A stretch of DNA of 64,000 nucleotides from contig NZ_JAKZGO010000012.1 of the NCBI RefSeq assembly GCF_022549785.1, forward strand, positions 62,001-126,000, given 5' to 3'. Position numbers and translations under genes: made by a program. Below the pieces are notes generated by a model. It did no database searches. It saw nothing but the letters and a program-made list of their open reading frames with translations, and was not told where the DNA came from. The number at the start of each line of letters is the position of its first letter. The first letter of the stretch is position 1. This DNA comes from Belliella alkalica. GTDB taxonomy: Bacteria; Bacteroidota; Bacteroidia; Cytophagales; Cyclobacteriaceae. Positions 55,124 through 64,000 of the stretch are shown one piece after another.

Positions 55124-57990
55124 AATTCGTATATTTTTTTGACTGTCAAAGCAATATCTTTGATAATTATAGGCTTTGGAAGATAACCATCCATTCCTAT
55201 TTGAATAGCTTCATTTATATCTTCTTGAAATGCGTTTGCAGAAAGCCCAATAATAGGTACATATGGCTTTCCCTCCATAGTTCTAATGATTTTTGTAGCT
55301 TCCAAACCGTTTAATTTAGGCATTTGGATATCCATAAAAATAAGATCAAAACTAGCATCAGTAACTAACTCCACTGCTTCTAATCCATTTTTCGCAATTG
55401 TGATAGAATAACCAAGCTCCTTCATCAACATTTGCATAAACTTTAGATTTGTTTCATTGTCTTCTACGAGTAGGATTTTGAGCGGATAATCCTTCTCCAT
55501 ATTTGACCAATTAAAACTTTCATCCTGAGAATTAGTGTATTCAAAAACTTTTTCGTCTTGAACCCAAACCTTACCAAAAACATTAAACGAAAAAACAGAT
55601 CCTTTTTTTTCCTCGCTTTCAATTCTCAACTCCCCACCCATCAATTCAATCAATCGATTGGAAATAGCCAAGCCAAGCCCTGTCCCCCTAAATTCTCGTG
55701 TATTACTTCCATCTACTTGAACAAATGGCTCTTTAAGTGTTTCTATTTTTGACTCAGGGATACCTATTCCAGAATCCTTTACCGAAAAATGTAGAATTAT
55801 ATTGTCATTCAAAAAAGATTCTCCATAAATATAAATGAAAACCTCACCCTTGACTGGAGTGAATTTAATAGAATTACCTATCAAATTAAATAGTATTTGC
55901 CCTAACTTCTCCTTATCTAACTCTACAAATTCGGGTATCAATGGACCAAATTGGTAAGAAAGCTTAATATTTTTATGCTGAATCATTCCCGAAAATATCT
56001 TTAGAATCTTCTCGAATTCTTCCTTAAAATTGAATATTGAAGCGTCCAACAACATCATTCCTGATTCAATTTTGGAGTAATCCAAAATGTCATTTATAAT
56101 GTTTGAAAGGGATTGACCAGAATCTTGGATTATCTTCAAGTATTCAGTTTGCTTTTCATTTAAATCGGTCATTTCAAGTAAACCTATAATCCCAAGCAAG
56201 CCATTCATTGGCGTTCTAATCTCATGGCTCATATTGGCCAAAAACTCAGATTTCGCAGTATTAGCTAGTTCGGCTGCTTCCATTGCTTCTTGAAGTCCCT
56301 TTTCCCATAACTTCTGACCTGTAATATCTCTGGAAATCGAAATGAGCCGCTCTTCATCAAGCTTAAATATCCTAGCTTCAAAAATCTTTTTACCAGTTTG
56401 GGACTCTATCTCATAATCTAATGTGACTAGTTTACCTGTCGATTTGACCTTTTCAAAACCCTCCATAATCTGCTGATTTAATGGACTTGGTAAATCTTCC
56501 ATTACATTTTTACCCATAGAACTTCCAGCAGGTTTGAGCAAAAAAGATTCATCTTGAACATAATATTCTAAAAAAACACCTTCATTACTATATATAAAAA
56601 TTATATCTGGTAGGCTCTTTAAAACTGAATTTAGTCTATTATTACTTTTTATCAATTCTTGATCAGCTATGTATCTTTCATTGATGTCTGTACATATACC
56701 CACATTACCAGCAAACTCACCGGACTCAGTATAAATGAGCTTTTCAAAAGCTCTGGATCGTATTTTTTCACCAGAACTATTGATAAAATCAAACTCAAAT
56801 GAAAAACTATCGTGCTGATTTTCAATTGCTCTATCGATATTTCCTACTAGCTCATCCCATTGATCTTTGGGTATGAATTTTTGAAAATTATCAATAAAAA
56901 AATCAGGGTCATAACCTAATACATCTTTTACTTCAGAACTCACATTGATCATTTCCCTATTAATATTCTGAAAATAAATGAAGCCTTTGGATTCTTGTAG
57001 TAAAAGACTTTGCTGTCGAAACAATTCATTTATCTTCTCCGACTTTTCTTCCAACAAATCATTTGATTCCTGGGCATTTTTAATGAACCTATACAATATC
57101 AATATCACCATCAACAATAAAAACATTAAGCCCACCAACAGAAAGATGTATGTCTCATAAATTTTTGAGGTAGCTTCTTTTTTATCTTGCACGAAGACCA
57201 CTGACAATGTCTCTTCCAAAGGATACAAATTAAATGGGTATTGATATATAATTGCTTCAAACTTCACCCCTTCTGTTTCGTTTACAAAGACCCCTTCATA
57301 CCCTCCTTTCAAGCCCTTTTTCACATCATTTTTTAATGGATCAAAAACAGGTGATAAAATTTTGTAACCTGCAACTGGGATGTAATCTAACAAACCATAC
57401 AACTCACCGTTTTTATAAAGCAACTTTTCGCTGGACATACCTAGGTAATAATTTCCTAGCTCATCTCCCAAAAAACGATCTAAATTTACAACACTAATTA
57501 TTTTAAGTCCTTTGGATTGGTTTTCTAATACAATATGATTTTGCTTGATCTCAGGAATATTGGAATTGGCAGGCAAAACTTTTTTTATGAAATTATTTTT
57601 TTGATCGAAATGGAAAGACACTATGTGATTTGGAAAAACAACTGTCATAGTATCCAAAACATTCCTATGATTATTGAATATCCTTCGCGTTCTCATTTCA
57701 AATGCAAGCTGTTCATTCCCATTTTTTTCATAAGTCCAAGGCTCTAGGTTATTGACGAAAAAAACTAGATCATCATAAGTCGACGAAAATCTATTCTGGG
57801 TTTCTTTCGCAGCTAGTTCAACTTGCTTGTTGAGAAATTGTCTTCTTGCTTCAACCTGACTCTCTGTCAATGCTCTAAAAAAAATTATAGCTAAAAAAAG
57901 TATCAATATGACTACCAACACACCAGTTACCACAAACCACCGGTAGGCATTGTTGTAGCTTTTTGAGAATCGCAATTGTAAATCTTTCAT
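55099..57990 (-). CDS. Membrane hybrid histidine kinase with periplasmic sensor
   Basis: 963 residues from the ATG at 57990. Transmembrane helix at about 19-41, an extracytoplasmic sensor (about 42-285) of Cache-like appearance, second helix at about 290-312, PAS (about 340-450), PAS (about 455-570), HisKA with SHEIRTPMN (H near 588), HATPase_c (NLIGNSIKF, DSGIGIPES, GTGLGLAIS), and a receiver (about 835-960; ILLVEDN, LIFMDIQMP). The start codon overlaps the stop of the upstream lipoprotein gene by ATGA, so the two are coupled and probably form one sensing unit. The target regulator is not adjacent. Confidence 0.92.
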   Translation of the reverse strand: MKDLQLRFSKSYNNAYRWFVVTGVLVVILILFLAIIFFRALTESQVEARRQFLNKQVELAAKETQNRFSSTYDDLVFFVNNLEPWTYEKNGNEQLAFEMRTRRIFNNHRNVLDTMTVVFPNHIVSFHFDQKNNFIKKVLPANSNIPEIKQNHIVLENQSKGLKIISVVNLDRFLGDELGNYYLGMSSEKLLYKNGELYGLLDYIPVAGYKILSPVFDPLKNDVKKGLKGGYEGVFVNETEGVKFEAIIYQYPFNLYPLEETLSVVFVQDKKEATSKIYETYIFLLVGLMFLLLMVILILYRFIKNAQESNDLLEEKSEKINELFRQQSLLLQESKGFIYFQNINREMINVSSEVKDVLGYDPDFFIDNFQKFIPKDQWDELVGNIDRAIENQHDSFSFEFDFINSSGEKIRSRAFEKLIYTESGEFAGNVGICTDINERYIADQELIKSNNRLNSVLKSLPDIIFIYSNEGVFLEYYVQDESFLLKPAGSSMGKNVMEDLPSPLNQQIMEGFEKVKSTGKLVTLDYEIESQTGKKIFEARIFKLDEERLISISRDITGQKLWEKGLQEAMEAAELANTAKSEFLANMSHEIRTPMNGLLGIIGLLEMTDLNEKQTEYLKIIQDSGQSLSNIINDILDYSKIESGMMLLDASIFNFKEEFEKILKIFSGMIQHKNIKLSYQFGPLIPEFVELDKEKLGQILFNLIGNSIKFTPVKGEVFIYIYGESFLNDNIILHFSVKDSGIGIPESKIETLKEPFVQVDGSNTREFRGTGLGLAISNRLIELMGGELRIESEEKKGSVFSFNVFGKVWVQDEKVFEYTNSQDESFNWSNMEKDYPLKILLVEDNETNLKFMQMLMKELGYSITIAKNGLEAVELVTDASFDLIFMDIQMPKLNGLEATKIIRTMEGKPYVPIIGLSANAFQEDINEAIQIGMDGYLPKPIIIKDIALTVKKIYELKISKEVN

Positions 57991-58991
57991 TGTACCACAA
58001 CATCTAAAATCATCCAATTCAAATTATCCATATTATACACATTTACAGTTATTTTGTCCATTCCTTCATTTAAAACATACGTCTCGTTACCTGACAAAAT
58101 AAAACTTGAAATCATTTTCCGTACCTCCCTACTTTTGCTTTTAAAAAGATTGTATTCCTCAGGTCGAAAACTATCAGAAGTAATCGTCTGTATATATGTG
58201 TGGTTCTTTAAGGGTGGTAATGACAGCGCCTCAATCGCTTTAGGCTTTCCTGCTACTACTGTTCCCGTCTGATCTATGATCAATAGTTGACGTTTGGTTT
58301 TATCCAGATAATTTTCCAGTATAGAATTGATGGAAATATCAAAAGCCAAAACCATCTTCAATTCATCTTCAAAATAAATTGGATTTAGTAAAGAAAGAAC
58401 CCAACCTTTACCTACTGGATCCACATAAATCTCCTCAACCCAAACGAGGCTTTTACTAGGATTGTGCTTTTCATCAGCTTCATAGTAAAAATTGAAGGAG
58501 GTCACATCCAAATCATGATCTAACATGGTTCGAGCATCATAAGGTGGATAAAGCCTGTTTAACTGAACCGAACTGTTGAAATAAACCTGGGTGATTACTT
58601 CATGTTTGCTTATAACCTGCTTAAATACTTCGTCCAAAGGATTTGTCAAAATAATCATCTCTTGGATTTTTGCCCAATCCTCTCCCTTGGTGGATATATA
58701 TAATGTACTTAAATCAGGATCTTCGTCAGGGCCTGAATTTGCAAAAGGACCATCGATTACAAACTTATTCTTGTCACCATTTGCTAAAATATCATCCCTA
58801 TTTTGATAAAGCACCAATATAGAATCTCCAATTTTGAGTATCTCTTCTTCCAGAAACTTGAAATCCTGATCTATAGAAGCTACAAATGATTTTATTTCAT
58901 TTGTAGCTTTCTCAGAACCCTGAACCTTTTGTTTGTTACAAGAGGATGTGAAAAACACAATAAAAATTATTAGGAAATAAAAACACTTCAT
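57987..58991 (-). CDS. Lipoprotein with a probable double-Cache sensor domain
   Basis: 334 residues. Lipoprotein signal MKCFYFLIIFIVFFTSSC. The mature part begins with a helix (EIKSFVASIDQDFKFLEEEI), followed by LSTLYISTKGEDWAKI, ITQVYFNSSVQLNRLYPPYD near 143, VTSFNFYYEADEKHNPSK near 168, GWVLSLLNPIYFEDELKMVLA near 203 and QLLIIDQTGTVVAGKPKA near 241. This is the order seen in dCache_1 ligand-binding domains of chemoreceptors and kinases, here on a stand-alone lipoprotein. It likely binds a small molecule in the periplasm and signals through the kinase encoded right after it. Confidence 0.75.
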   Translation of the reverse strand: MKCFYFLIIFIVFFTSSCNKQKVQGSEKATNEIKSFVASIDQDFKFLEEEILKIGDSILVLYQNRDDILANGDKNKFVIDGPFANSGPDEDPDLSTLYISTKGEDWAKIQEMIILTNPLDEVFKQVISKHEVITQVYFNSSVQLNRLYPPYDARTMLDHDLDVTSFNFYYEADEKHNPSKSLVWVEEIYVDPVGKGWVLSLLNPIYFEDELKMVLAFDISINSILENYLDKTKRQLLIIDQTGTVVAGKPKAIEALSLPPLKNHTYIQTITSDSFRPEEYNLFKSKSREVRKMISSFILSGNETYVLNEGMDKITVNVYNMDNLNWMILDVVVQ

Positions 58992-59016
58992 AAATATTCA
59001 AGCTTTTTTTATAAAG

Positions 59017-59256
59017 CTAAAGATTTTCAAGCTGCTTTTGAAAATTTTCTCCCATTTCTTTAAATCTAGTTTGAACAGCATCGAAAAAATCTCCTTCCAC
59101 AAAGATCTTCAAATCATTTTCATCCAAGACATCCATCTCAGGCACTTTGAATGTTTGCTCCATTGGGCCAAACTCGAATTTTATCAAGTATTTATTATTC
59201 CAAGAAAATATTGATATCCTTATTTCTTCTTTGACAAACTCATTTACTACCCTCAT
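59017..59256 (-). CDS. Conserved-looking small hypothetical protein
   Basis: 79 residues: MRVVNEFVKEEIRISIFSWN, then KYLIKFEFGPMEQTFKVPEM and a C-terminal helix FDAVQTRFKEMGENFQKQLE. It is soluble and looks like one small alpha-beta domain. Its ATG overlaps the OsmC stop (ATGA), so translation is coupled. I recognise no family; the close linkage to OsmC suggests a role in the same process. Confidence 0.7.
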   Translation of the reverse strand: MRVVNEFVKEEIRISIFSWNNKYLIKFEFGPMEQTFKVPEMDVLDENDLKIFVEGDFFDAVQTRFKEMGENFQKQLENL

Positions 59257-59669
59257 AATGGCCTTTTGATTTCAGAACTATGTGTAATTTCAGACTTTAA
59301 TGATGATGCTACCGAACAATATTTTTCAACTGATAATGCCACAACTTTTTTGAATTCCTCTTCTGTAGCATCCGGAGATACTAGCACGAAATTCAAATGA
59401 ATAGACTTATAATATGCAGGTATACCATCATTTCTTTCTCCATCTGCCTCCACATAGAAGTCAACTATTGTCCTTCTTTTTTTCTTCATCATCAACACAG
59501 CATCTACCGAACCACACCCAGCTAAGGCTGATAGCAATAAATCCATAGGTGATTGAGCTTGCTTTTCTGCAGCATCATACATATCTATATCCACTTTATT
59601 TCCTTGTGGATTTACAGCTTCATATTCCAAATCCGCTTTCATTCGGACAGTTACACTTCTTTTACTCAT
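59253..59669 (-). CDS. OsmC/Ohr-family thiol peroxidase-like protein
   Basis: 138 residues. The two redox cysteines sit in LLSALAGCGSVDAVLMMKKK near 52 and VEKYCSVASSLK near 116, the usual OsmC spacing. The sequence is nearer YhfA/OsmC than Ohr because the conserved arginine region reads KKKRRT. It probably reduces organic hydroperoxides or carries fatty-acid-type ligands. It heads a two-gene unit with the 79-residue protein. Confidence 0.88.
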   Translation of the reverse strand: MSKRSVTVRMKADLEYEAVNPQGNKVDIDMYDAAEKQAQSPMDLLLSALAGCGSVDAVLMMKKKRRTIVDFYVEADGERNDGIPAYYKSIHLNFVLVSPDATEEEFKKVVALSVEKYCSVASSLKSEITHSSEIKRPL

Positions 59670-60085
59670 ATTTTCTATATTGAAAGATTGATATATTTAA
59701 ATTAGTTATAAAGTAGATAGAGCCTCTTCCTATTTTTTCGGTTTAAAGTTATAGGGTTATTTGGTTATCAGTTGACTGCGTTATAGAACAATTAATAGTT
59801 TGTTTCGTCTTGATTTTACTTGACACTTTTTTTATACTTAACCTCTCGTTTTATAGGCAAGTCATTTCGACTAAAGGAGCCTGCCCCGTAGAATTACGGG
59901 GAAAAATCTCATACTGAATTTCACACCCCAACTTCAATTTTAACTTTCCAGTTTCAAATAGGGACGAGACCTTCCCGCAATTCTGCGGGACAAGCTTCTC
60001 CCGAATGCTTTCGGGAGAGAGGTGACTTAGTCACGTCTTGAATCTCACCTCTTATCTCTTGTCTCTCGCATCTTTCTCTCACTTC
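59670..60085. other. Gene-free region with a cluster of short palindromes
   Basis: No credible frame. It contains three CCCG...CGGG palindromes and an interrupted GTCATTTCGACTAAAGGAG repeat (see the next entry). It separates the icmF stop from the OsmC start, so it also holds the OsmC promoter, which I could not place. Confidence 0.6.
59861..60018. repeat. Composite repeat cluster: three CCCG...CGGG palindromes in a GTCATTTCGAC-type repeat
   Basis: Palindrome 1 (59883-59900): CCCCGTA-gaat-TACGGGG. Palindrome 2 (59973-59990): TCCCGCA-attc-TGCGGGA. Palindrome 3 (59997-60018): TCTCCCGAA-tgct-TTCGGGAGA. Palindrome 1 splits GTCATTTCGACTAAAGGAG (59861-59879) from AAAAATCTCAT (59901-59911), two parts of a Bacteroidota intergenic repeat I know as contiguous. 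Confidence 0.65.
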
Positions 60086-63000
60086 CTACATATTCCTTCG
60101 ATACTGACCTCCGACTTCATAGAGTGCCCTAGTGATTTGTCCAAGTGAACAATACTTGGCTGCATCCATTAGATTTTCGAAGATGTTTTCATTGCGGACA
60201 GCAGCTTCCTGAAGTTTACTCAACCATTCTCCAGAAATGGAATCATTCCTTTTATGTAAATTTTGAAGTGTCTCTATCTGGGCTTCTTTTTCTTCCACAT
60301 TTGCTCTGATGACTTCCCCTGGAGTGACTGTTGGCGAACCTTCTGATGAAAGGAATGTATTTACTCCAATGATTGGGTATTCACCAGTATGTTTCAACAT
60401 CTCGTAGTGCAAACTCTCTTCTTGGATTTTGCCACGCTGATACATTGTCTCCATAGCGCCCAGCACACCTCCACGCTCGGTAATTCTGTCAAACTCTGTA
60501 TAAACAGCCTCTTCTACCAAGTCTGTCAATTCTTCAATTATAAAAGCACCCTGAAGAGGGTTTTCATTTTTGGCTAGACCTAACTCTTTGTTGATGATCA
60601 ACTGTATCGCCATGGCTCTTCTCACTGAAGCTTCCGTTGGTGTAGTAATGGCTTCATCATAAGCATTGGTATGGAGTGAATTACAATTGTCATAAATTGC
60701 ATAAAGCGCCTGAAGTGTAGTTCTAATATCGTTAAAATCTATCTCTTGGGCATGAAGTGATCTACCAGAAGTCTGTATATGGTATTTCAACATTTGAGAT
60801 CGTTCATTCGCAGCGTACTTGAGCTTCATAGCTTTTGCCCAAATCCTTCTAGCAACTCTCCCAATCACAGCGTATTCAGGATCTATACCATTTGAGAAGA
60901 AAAATGAAAGGTTAGGCGCAAACTTATTGATATCCATCCCCCTGGAAACATAGTATTCCACGTATGTAAAACCATTGGAGAGTGTTAATGCCAACTGTGT
61001 GATTGGATTTGCTCCAGCTTCTGCTATATGATATCCCGAAATGGATACTGAATAGAAATTACGGATATTTTTGTCAATAAAATATTGTTGAACATCCCCC
61101 ATCAGCCTCAATGAAAACTCAGTGGAAAAGATACAAGTATTCTGTGCTTGATCTTCCTTCAAAATATCCGCCTGAACAGTCCCTCTTACTTTCGCTACAG
61201 TATCTGCTTTGATCTGGGCATAGACATCAGCAGGAAGCACTTCATCACCTGTTACACCCAACAGCATCAAACCCAAACCATCATTTCCTTCTGGAATTTG
61301 GCCATGGTACTGAGGCCTTGTAAGCCCTTTATCTTGATAAATAGAATCTATTTTTGCTTGTACTTCTTCTTCCAAGCCATTGGCTTTGATATAAATTTCA
61401 CATTGCTGATCGATCGCTGCATTCATAAAAAAGGCTGTCATCGTAGCTGCAGGACCATTGATAGTCATGGAAACTGATGTCATTGGATCAGCAAGATTGA
61501 AACCCGAGTAAAGTTTTTTTGCATCATCCAAGCAACAGATATTGACTCCGGAATTCCCGATTTTACCATAAATATCAGGTCTATAATCAGGATCTTCTCC
61601 ATATAAGGTCACCGAGTCAAAAGCAGTAGAAAGACGCTTAGCTGGCAGACCTTTGGAAACATAATGAAATCGTTTATTGGTACGTTCTGGACCTCCTTCA
61701 CCGGCAAACATTCTCGTAGGATCTTCGCCTTCTCTTTTGAATGGAAAAACTCCTGAAGTGTACGGGAATTCACCCGGTACATTCTCTGTCAATCCCCACT
61801 TCAGCAAATCACCCCAAGCTTCATATCTTGGAAGGGAAATTTTTGGAATATTATTGCCAGACAATGAAACCGTGTGGGTTTTTACTTTGATTTCTTTGTC
61901 CCTTACTTTGAACACATAGTATTCATCTCTGTACTTTTGTGCTTTTTCAGGCCACTCTTCGAGCCATTTTTTGTTCTTCGGATCTAGCTCAAGTTCTACA
62001 TGGGCATATACTTCATCGAGCTCTTTGATTAACCTGTCTTTGTCCTCAATCGTCGTAGAAGAAATCGCTTCAATGGATTTTTTGATGCTGAACAGTTTTT
62101 GAGCGACTTCTTTTTGCTCTTCTGCCCATTTCCCGTAATTCCTATTGTTCTCAGAAATCTCTGAAAGGTATCTTGTTCTAGCAGGAGGAATGATAAAAAT
62201 CTTCTCTGACATCTCTCCTGTCACCTCAAAAGTAGTTTGTAAATCCACACCTGTTTTTTCTACCAAAGTATGGATAATTGCCTTGTAAAGACTGTTCATT
62301 CCCGGGTCGTTGAACTGCGAAGCTATTGTCCCAAATACAGGAATATCTTCATCTGCTATTTCCCACAGGTTGTGATTGCGTTTATATTGCTTTTTGACAT
62401 CTCGTAGAGCGTCTTGAGCTCCTCTTTTATCAAATTTGTTCAAAGCAATTATATCTGCAAAATCGAGCATGTCGATTTTCTCCAATTGTGTGGCCGCACC
62501 ATATTCCGGCGTCATCACATAGAGAGACATGTCTGAATGCTCGATGATTTCGGTATCAGACTGTCCAATCCCGGAAGTCTCCAAAATTATCAGATCAAAA
62601 TTTGCTGCCTTTACTATATCTACTGCATCTTGGACATATTTCGACAATGCCAAATTGGATTGTCTCGTAGCAAGAGAACGCATATAGACATTGGGATGAT
62701 GAATGGCATTCATACGGATTCTATCACCCAAAAGAGCCCCTCCAGTTTTCCTTTTGGATGGATCTACTGATATGATTGCAATATTTTTATCTTTGAAATC
62801 AATCAAAAACCTCCTTACCAGCTCATCTACTAAAGAAGATTTCCCCGCTCCACCTGTACCCGTGATTCCAAGAACTGGTGTTTTGCTTTTTGAGGACAGT
62901 TTTCTGACTTCTTCCAAAACCTCTTTGCTTTCTTCTGGGAAATTTTCCGCAGCAGAGATCAATTTGGCAAGTTCTTGCTTCTGATCTTTGTCCAATGAAT

Positions 63001-63466
63001 TACTACCTCTATGATCTTTTCCCAAAGGGAAATCTGATTTTTTGATAAGATCATTGATCATTCCCTGTAGTCCTAGAGATCGTCCATCATCAGGCGAATA
63101 GATTCTCGAAATCCCGTATTCATGAAGTTCTTTGATTTCTTCAGGAAGGATAGTCCCCCCACCCCCACCAAAAATCTTGATATGACCTGCACCTTTTTCC
63201 TTCAACAAATCATACATGTATTTGAAAAATTCCACATGGCCTCCTTGGTAGGAAGTAATGGCTATAGCTTGCACATCCTCTTGAATGGCACAATCTACAA
63301 TTTCTAAAACAAACCTATTGTGTCCCAAATGAATCACCTCACATCCAGTGGATTGGATAATTCTCCGCATGATATTGATCGCTGCATCGTGACCATCAAA
63401 GAGAGAAGCTGCTGTAACAATTCGGATATGATTTTTGGGTTTGTAAATTTCTGTGATAACTGACAT
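60086..63466 (-). CDS. icmF: Fused isobutyryl-CoA mutase (B12 domain, G-protein chaperone and mutase)
   Basis: 1126 residues. Cobalamin-binding domain (1-150) with the cobalt-ligand H26 in [15 protein letters not shown] MeaB-like GTPase (about 165-430) with Walker [10 protein letters not shown] near 201 and [11 protein letters not shown] near 340, then the mutase barrel (about 530-1100) with [20 protein letters not shown] and [13 protein letters not shown]. This order is diagnostic of IcmF, where the chaperone is built in to load and protect B12. It interconverts isobutyryl- and n-butyryl-CoA, and some members act on pivalyl- or isovaleryl-CoA. A CoA-transferase gene lies divergently beyond a 435-base gap. 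Confidence 0.93.
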   Translation of the reverse strand: MSVITEIYKPKNHIRIVTAASLFDGHDAAINIMRRIIQSTGCEVIHLGHNRFVLEIVDCAIQEDVQAIAITSYQGGHVEFFKYMYDLLKEKGAGHIKIFGGGGGTILPEEIKELHEYGISRIYSPDDGRSLGLQGMINDLIKKSDFPLGKDHRGSNSLDKDQKQELAKLISAAENFPEESKEVLEEVRKLSSKSKTPVLGITGTGGAGKSSLVDELVRRFLIDFKDKNIAIISVDPSKRKTGGALLGDRIRMNAIHHPNVYMRSLATRQSNLALSKYVQDAVDIVKAANFDLIILETSGIGQSDTEIIEHSDMSLYVMTPEYGAATQLEKIDMLDFADIIALNKFDKRGAQDALRDVKKQYKRNHNLWEIADEDIPVFGTIASQFNDPGMNSLYKAIIHTLVEKTGVDLQTTFEVTGEMSEKIFIIPPARTRYLSEISENNRNYGKWAEEQKEVAQKLFSIKKSIEAISSTTIEDKDRLIKELDEVYAHVELELDPKNKKWLEEWPEKAQKYRDEYYVFKVRDKEIKVKTHTVSLSGNNIPKISLPRYEAWGDLLKWGLTENVPGEFPYTSGVFPFKREGEDPTRMFAGEGGPERTNKRFHYVSKGLPAKRLSTAFDSVTLYGEDPDYRPDIYGKIGNSGVNICCLDDAKKLYSGFNLADPMTSVSMTINGPAATMTAFFMNAAIDQQCEIYIKANGLEEEVQAKIDSIYQDKGLTRPQYHGQIPEGNDGLGLMLLGVTGDEVLPADVYAQIKADTVAKVRGTVQADILKEDQAQNTCIFSTEFSLRLMGDVQQYFIDKNIRNFYSVSISGYHIAEAGANPITQLALTLSNGFTYVEYYVSRGMDINKFAPNLSFFFSNGIDPEYAVIGRVARRIWAKAMKLKYAANERSQMLKYHIQTSGRSLHAQEIDFNDIRTTLQALYAIYDNCNSLHTNAYDEAITTPTEASVRRAMAIQLIINKELGLAKNENPLQGAFIIEELTDLVEEAVYTEFDRITERGGVLGAMETMYQRGKIQEESLHYEMLKHTGEYPIIGVNTFLSSEGSPTVTPGEVIRANVEEKEAQIETLQNLHKRNDSISGEWLSKLQEAAVRNENIFENLMDAAKYCSLGQITRALYEVGGQYRRNM

Positions 63467-63901
63467 GTATGAATTGGGTTTATAATCGTAGAATCAAATA
63501 ATGTTGATTCTAAAAGCTTTCTTTAGATTCGATTGTTTAATCTTACTTGCGAATATAAGAAAAAAGGAAGATTCGAGAAGAACAATTCAAAGAGCATTTC
63601 GAAATATTATTCTGATTTTGTCCTTCAAAAATATCCATACTTATAATTGGTTGAAAATTAAGGGTCGAAATCAAAATAATCACTAGCTAGCAAATCCAAA
63701 ACCAAATCAGGAAATTAACTGATTTATGTCATCCTTTAGCAACTAAAAGTCCGTTTACTTTGTCATCTGTAAGAGAAGTAAGGAAATTAATTTTGTAGAA
63801 CTACATATCATGTAAACTCCTAGTTTTAAACTAGGTTATATAGATTTCTGCAATTTGCCAATAACTCAAAAAACAACGACTCAACATAAATATTGATAAT
63901 C
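63467..63901. other. Divergent promoter region between icmF and CoA-transferase genes
   Basis: No credible gene. It includes the 17-bp palindrome CCTAGTTTTAAACTAGG (63819-63835), 66 bases before the CoA-transferase start. An open frame at 63501-63686 looks accidental. Confidence 0.55.
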
Positions 63902-64000
63902 ATGACAAACTATACAAGTGCAGCAGAAGCTGTCAAGCATATCAAAAGTCACCAAAGAGTATTTATCCATGGCAGTGCCGCGACACCTACTCATTTACTT
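63902..64000 (+). CDS. Acetyl-CoA hydrolase/CoA-transferase family (5' end only)
   Basis: 33 codons run to the window edge: MTNYTSAAEAVKHIKSHQRV, then FIHGSAATPTHLL. This is the characteristic N-terminus of the acetyl-CoA hydrolase/4-hydroxybutyrate CoA-transferase family, whose GSAATP segment binds CoA. It would move CoA between acetate and acyl groups, which fits the adjacent IcmF. The assignment rests on a short stretch. Confidence 0.7.
   Translation, partial: MTNYTSAAEAVKHIKSHQRVFIHGSAATPTHLL

Noticed and set aside
59861-60018. Rho-independent terminators of icmF
   Set aside because: Hairpins at 59883-60018 lack T tracts on the icmF strand and are repeated in a pattern typical of dispersed elements.
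63501-63686. 61-codon frame in the icmF/CoA-transferase gap
   Set aside because: No recognisable domain, composition like the surrounding AT-rich DNA, and it occupies the divergent promoter region.

Overview
The window looks like the chromosome of a Bacteroidota bacterium, most likely a Cytophagales/Cyclobacteriaceae-type marine or freshwater heterotroph. The grounds are AT-rich DNA, promoters of the TTG...TAnnTTTG type, weak or absent Shine-Dalgarno sequences, many outer-membrane barrels and lipoproteins, a TonB receptor with a carboxypeptidase-regulatory-like N-terminal domain, a split MetH, a fused isobutyryl-CoA mutase (IcmF) and S9 peptidases. It is mostly core and metabolic DNA. I see no phage, IS element, integrase or CRISPR array. 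The accessory-looking parts are one Xre/RES toxin-antitoxin pair and several clusters of short palindromic repeats.

Layout. 1-1.6 kb: 5' end of a FecA-like TonB receptor (minus strand, continues off the left edge). 1.8-3.5 kb: RNase P RNA, a sigma-54-type response regulator with no DNA-binding domain, and a 39-residue lipoprotein. 3.6-6.0 kb: LuxE-like enzyme, lipoprotein, small beta-barrel. 6.2-12.2 kb: tight six-gene run (acetolactate-synthase-like enzyme, aldehyde dehydrogenase, YjdJ-like GNAT, YjdI-CDGSH iron-sulfur fusion, MFS transporter, metallo-beta-lactamase-fold hydrolase). 12.7-19.4 kb: bestrophin, RhlE-type helicase, Tat-exported metallophosphatase, SulP transporter coupled to a beta-carbonic anhydrase. 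19.8-24.1 kb: Crp/Fnr regulator, SDR, universal stress protein, Na/Pi cotransporter. 24.3-30.2 kb: HMG-CoA-lyase-like enzyme, then metF, metH C-part and metH N-part, transcribed leftward from a SAM-I riboswitch. 30.3-41.2 kb: duplicated outer-membrane protein, seven-PAS hybrid kinase, two S9 peptidases. 41.5-47.8 kb: RND efflux operon with a small membrane protein at its head. 48-55 kb: fmt, Xre/RES pair, DUF4412-like protein, folA, SDR, cinA, 2-oxoacid dehydrogenase E2. 55.1-59.7 kb: membrane hybrid kinase coupled to a Cache-like lipoprotein, then a small protein and OsmC. 60.1-64 kb: icmF and the start of a divergent CoA-transferase.

Themes. One-carbon metabolism recurs (metH, metF, fmt, folA), with SAM feedback visible as a riboswitch. 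Acyl-CoA and branched-chain metabolism recurs (HMG-CoA lyase, E2, IcmF, CoA-transferase). SulP plus carbonic anhydrase suggests bicarbonate uptake.

The less ordinary signals are: a perfect 24-bp palindrome forming helix P12 of RNase P RNA, matched in style by three CCCG...CGGG palindromes near 60 kb; a 23-bp operator-like palindrome between the SDR and the stress gene; a 10-bp direct repeat over an outer-membrane-protein promoter; a Cache lipoprotein translationally coupled to a hybrid kinase; a YjdI-CDGSH fusion; and a sigma-54 activator lacking a helix-turn-helix. All functions are read from sequence patterns and recalled family knowledge. No searches were run.
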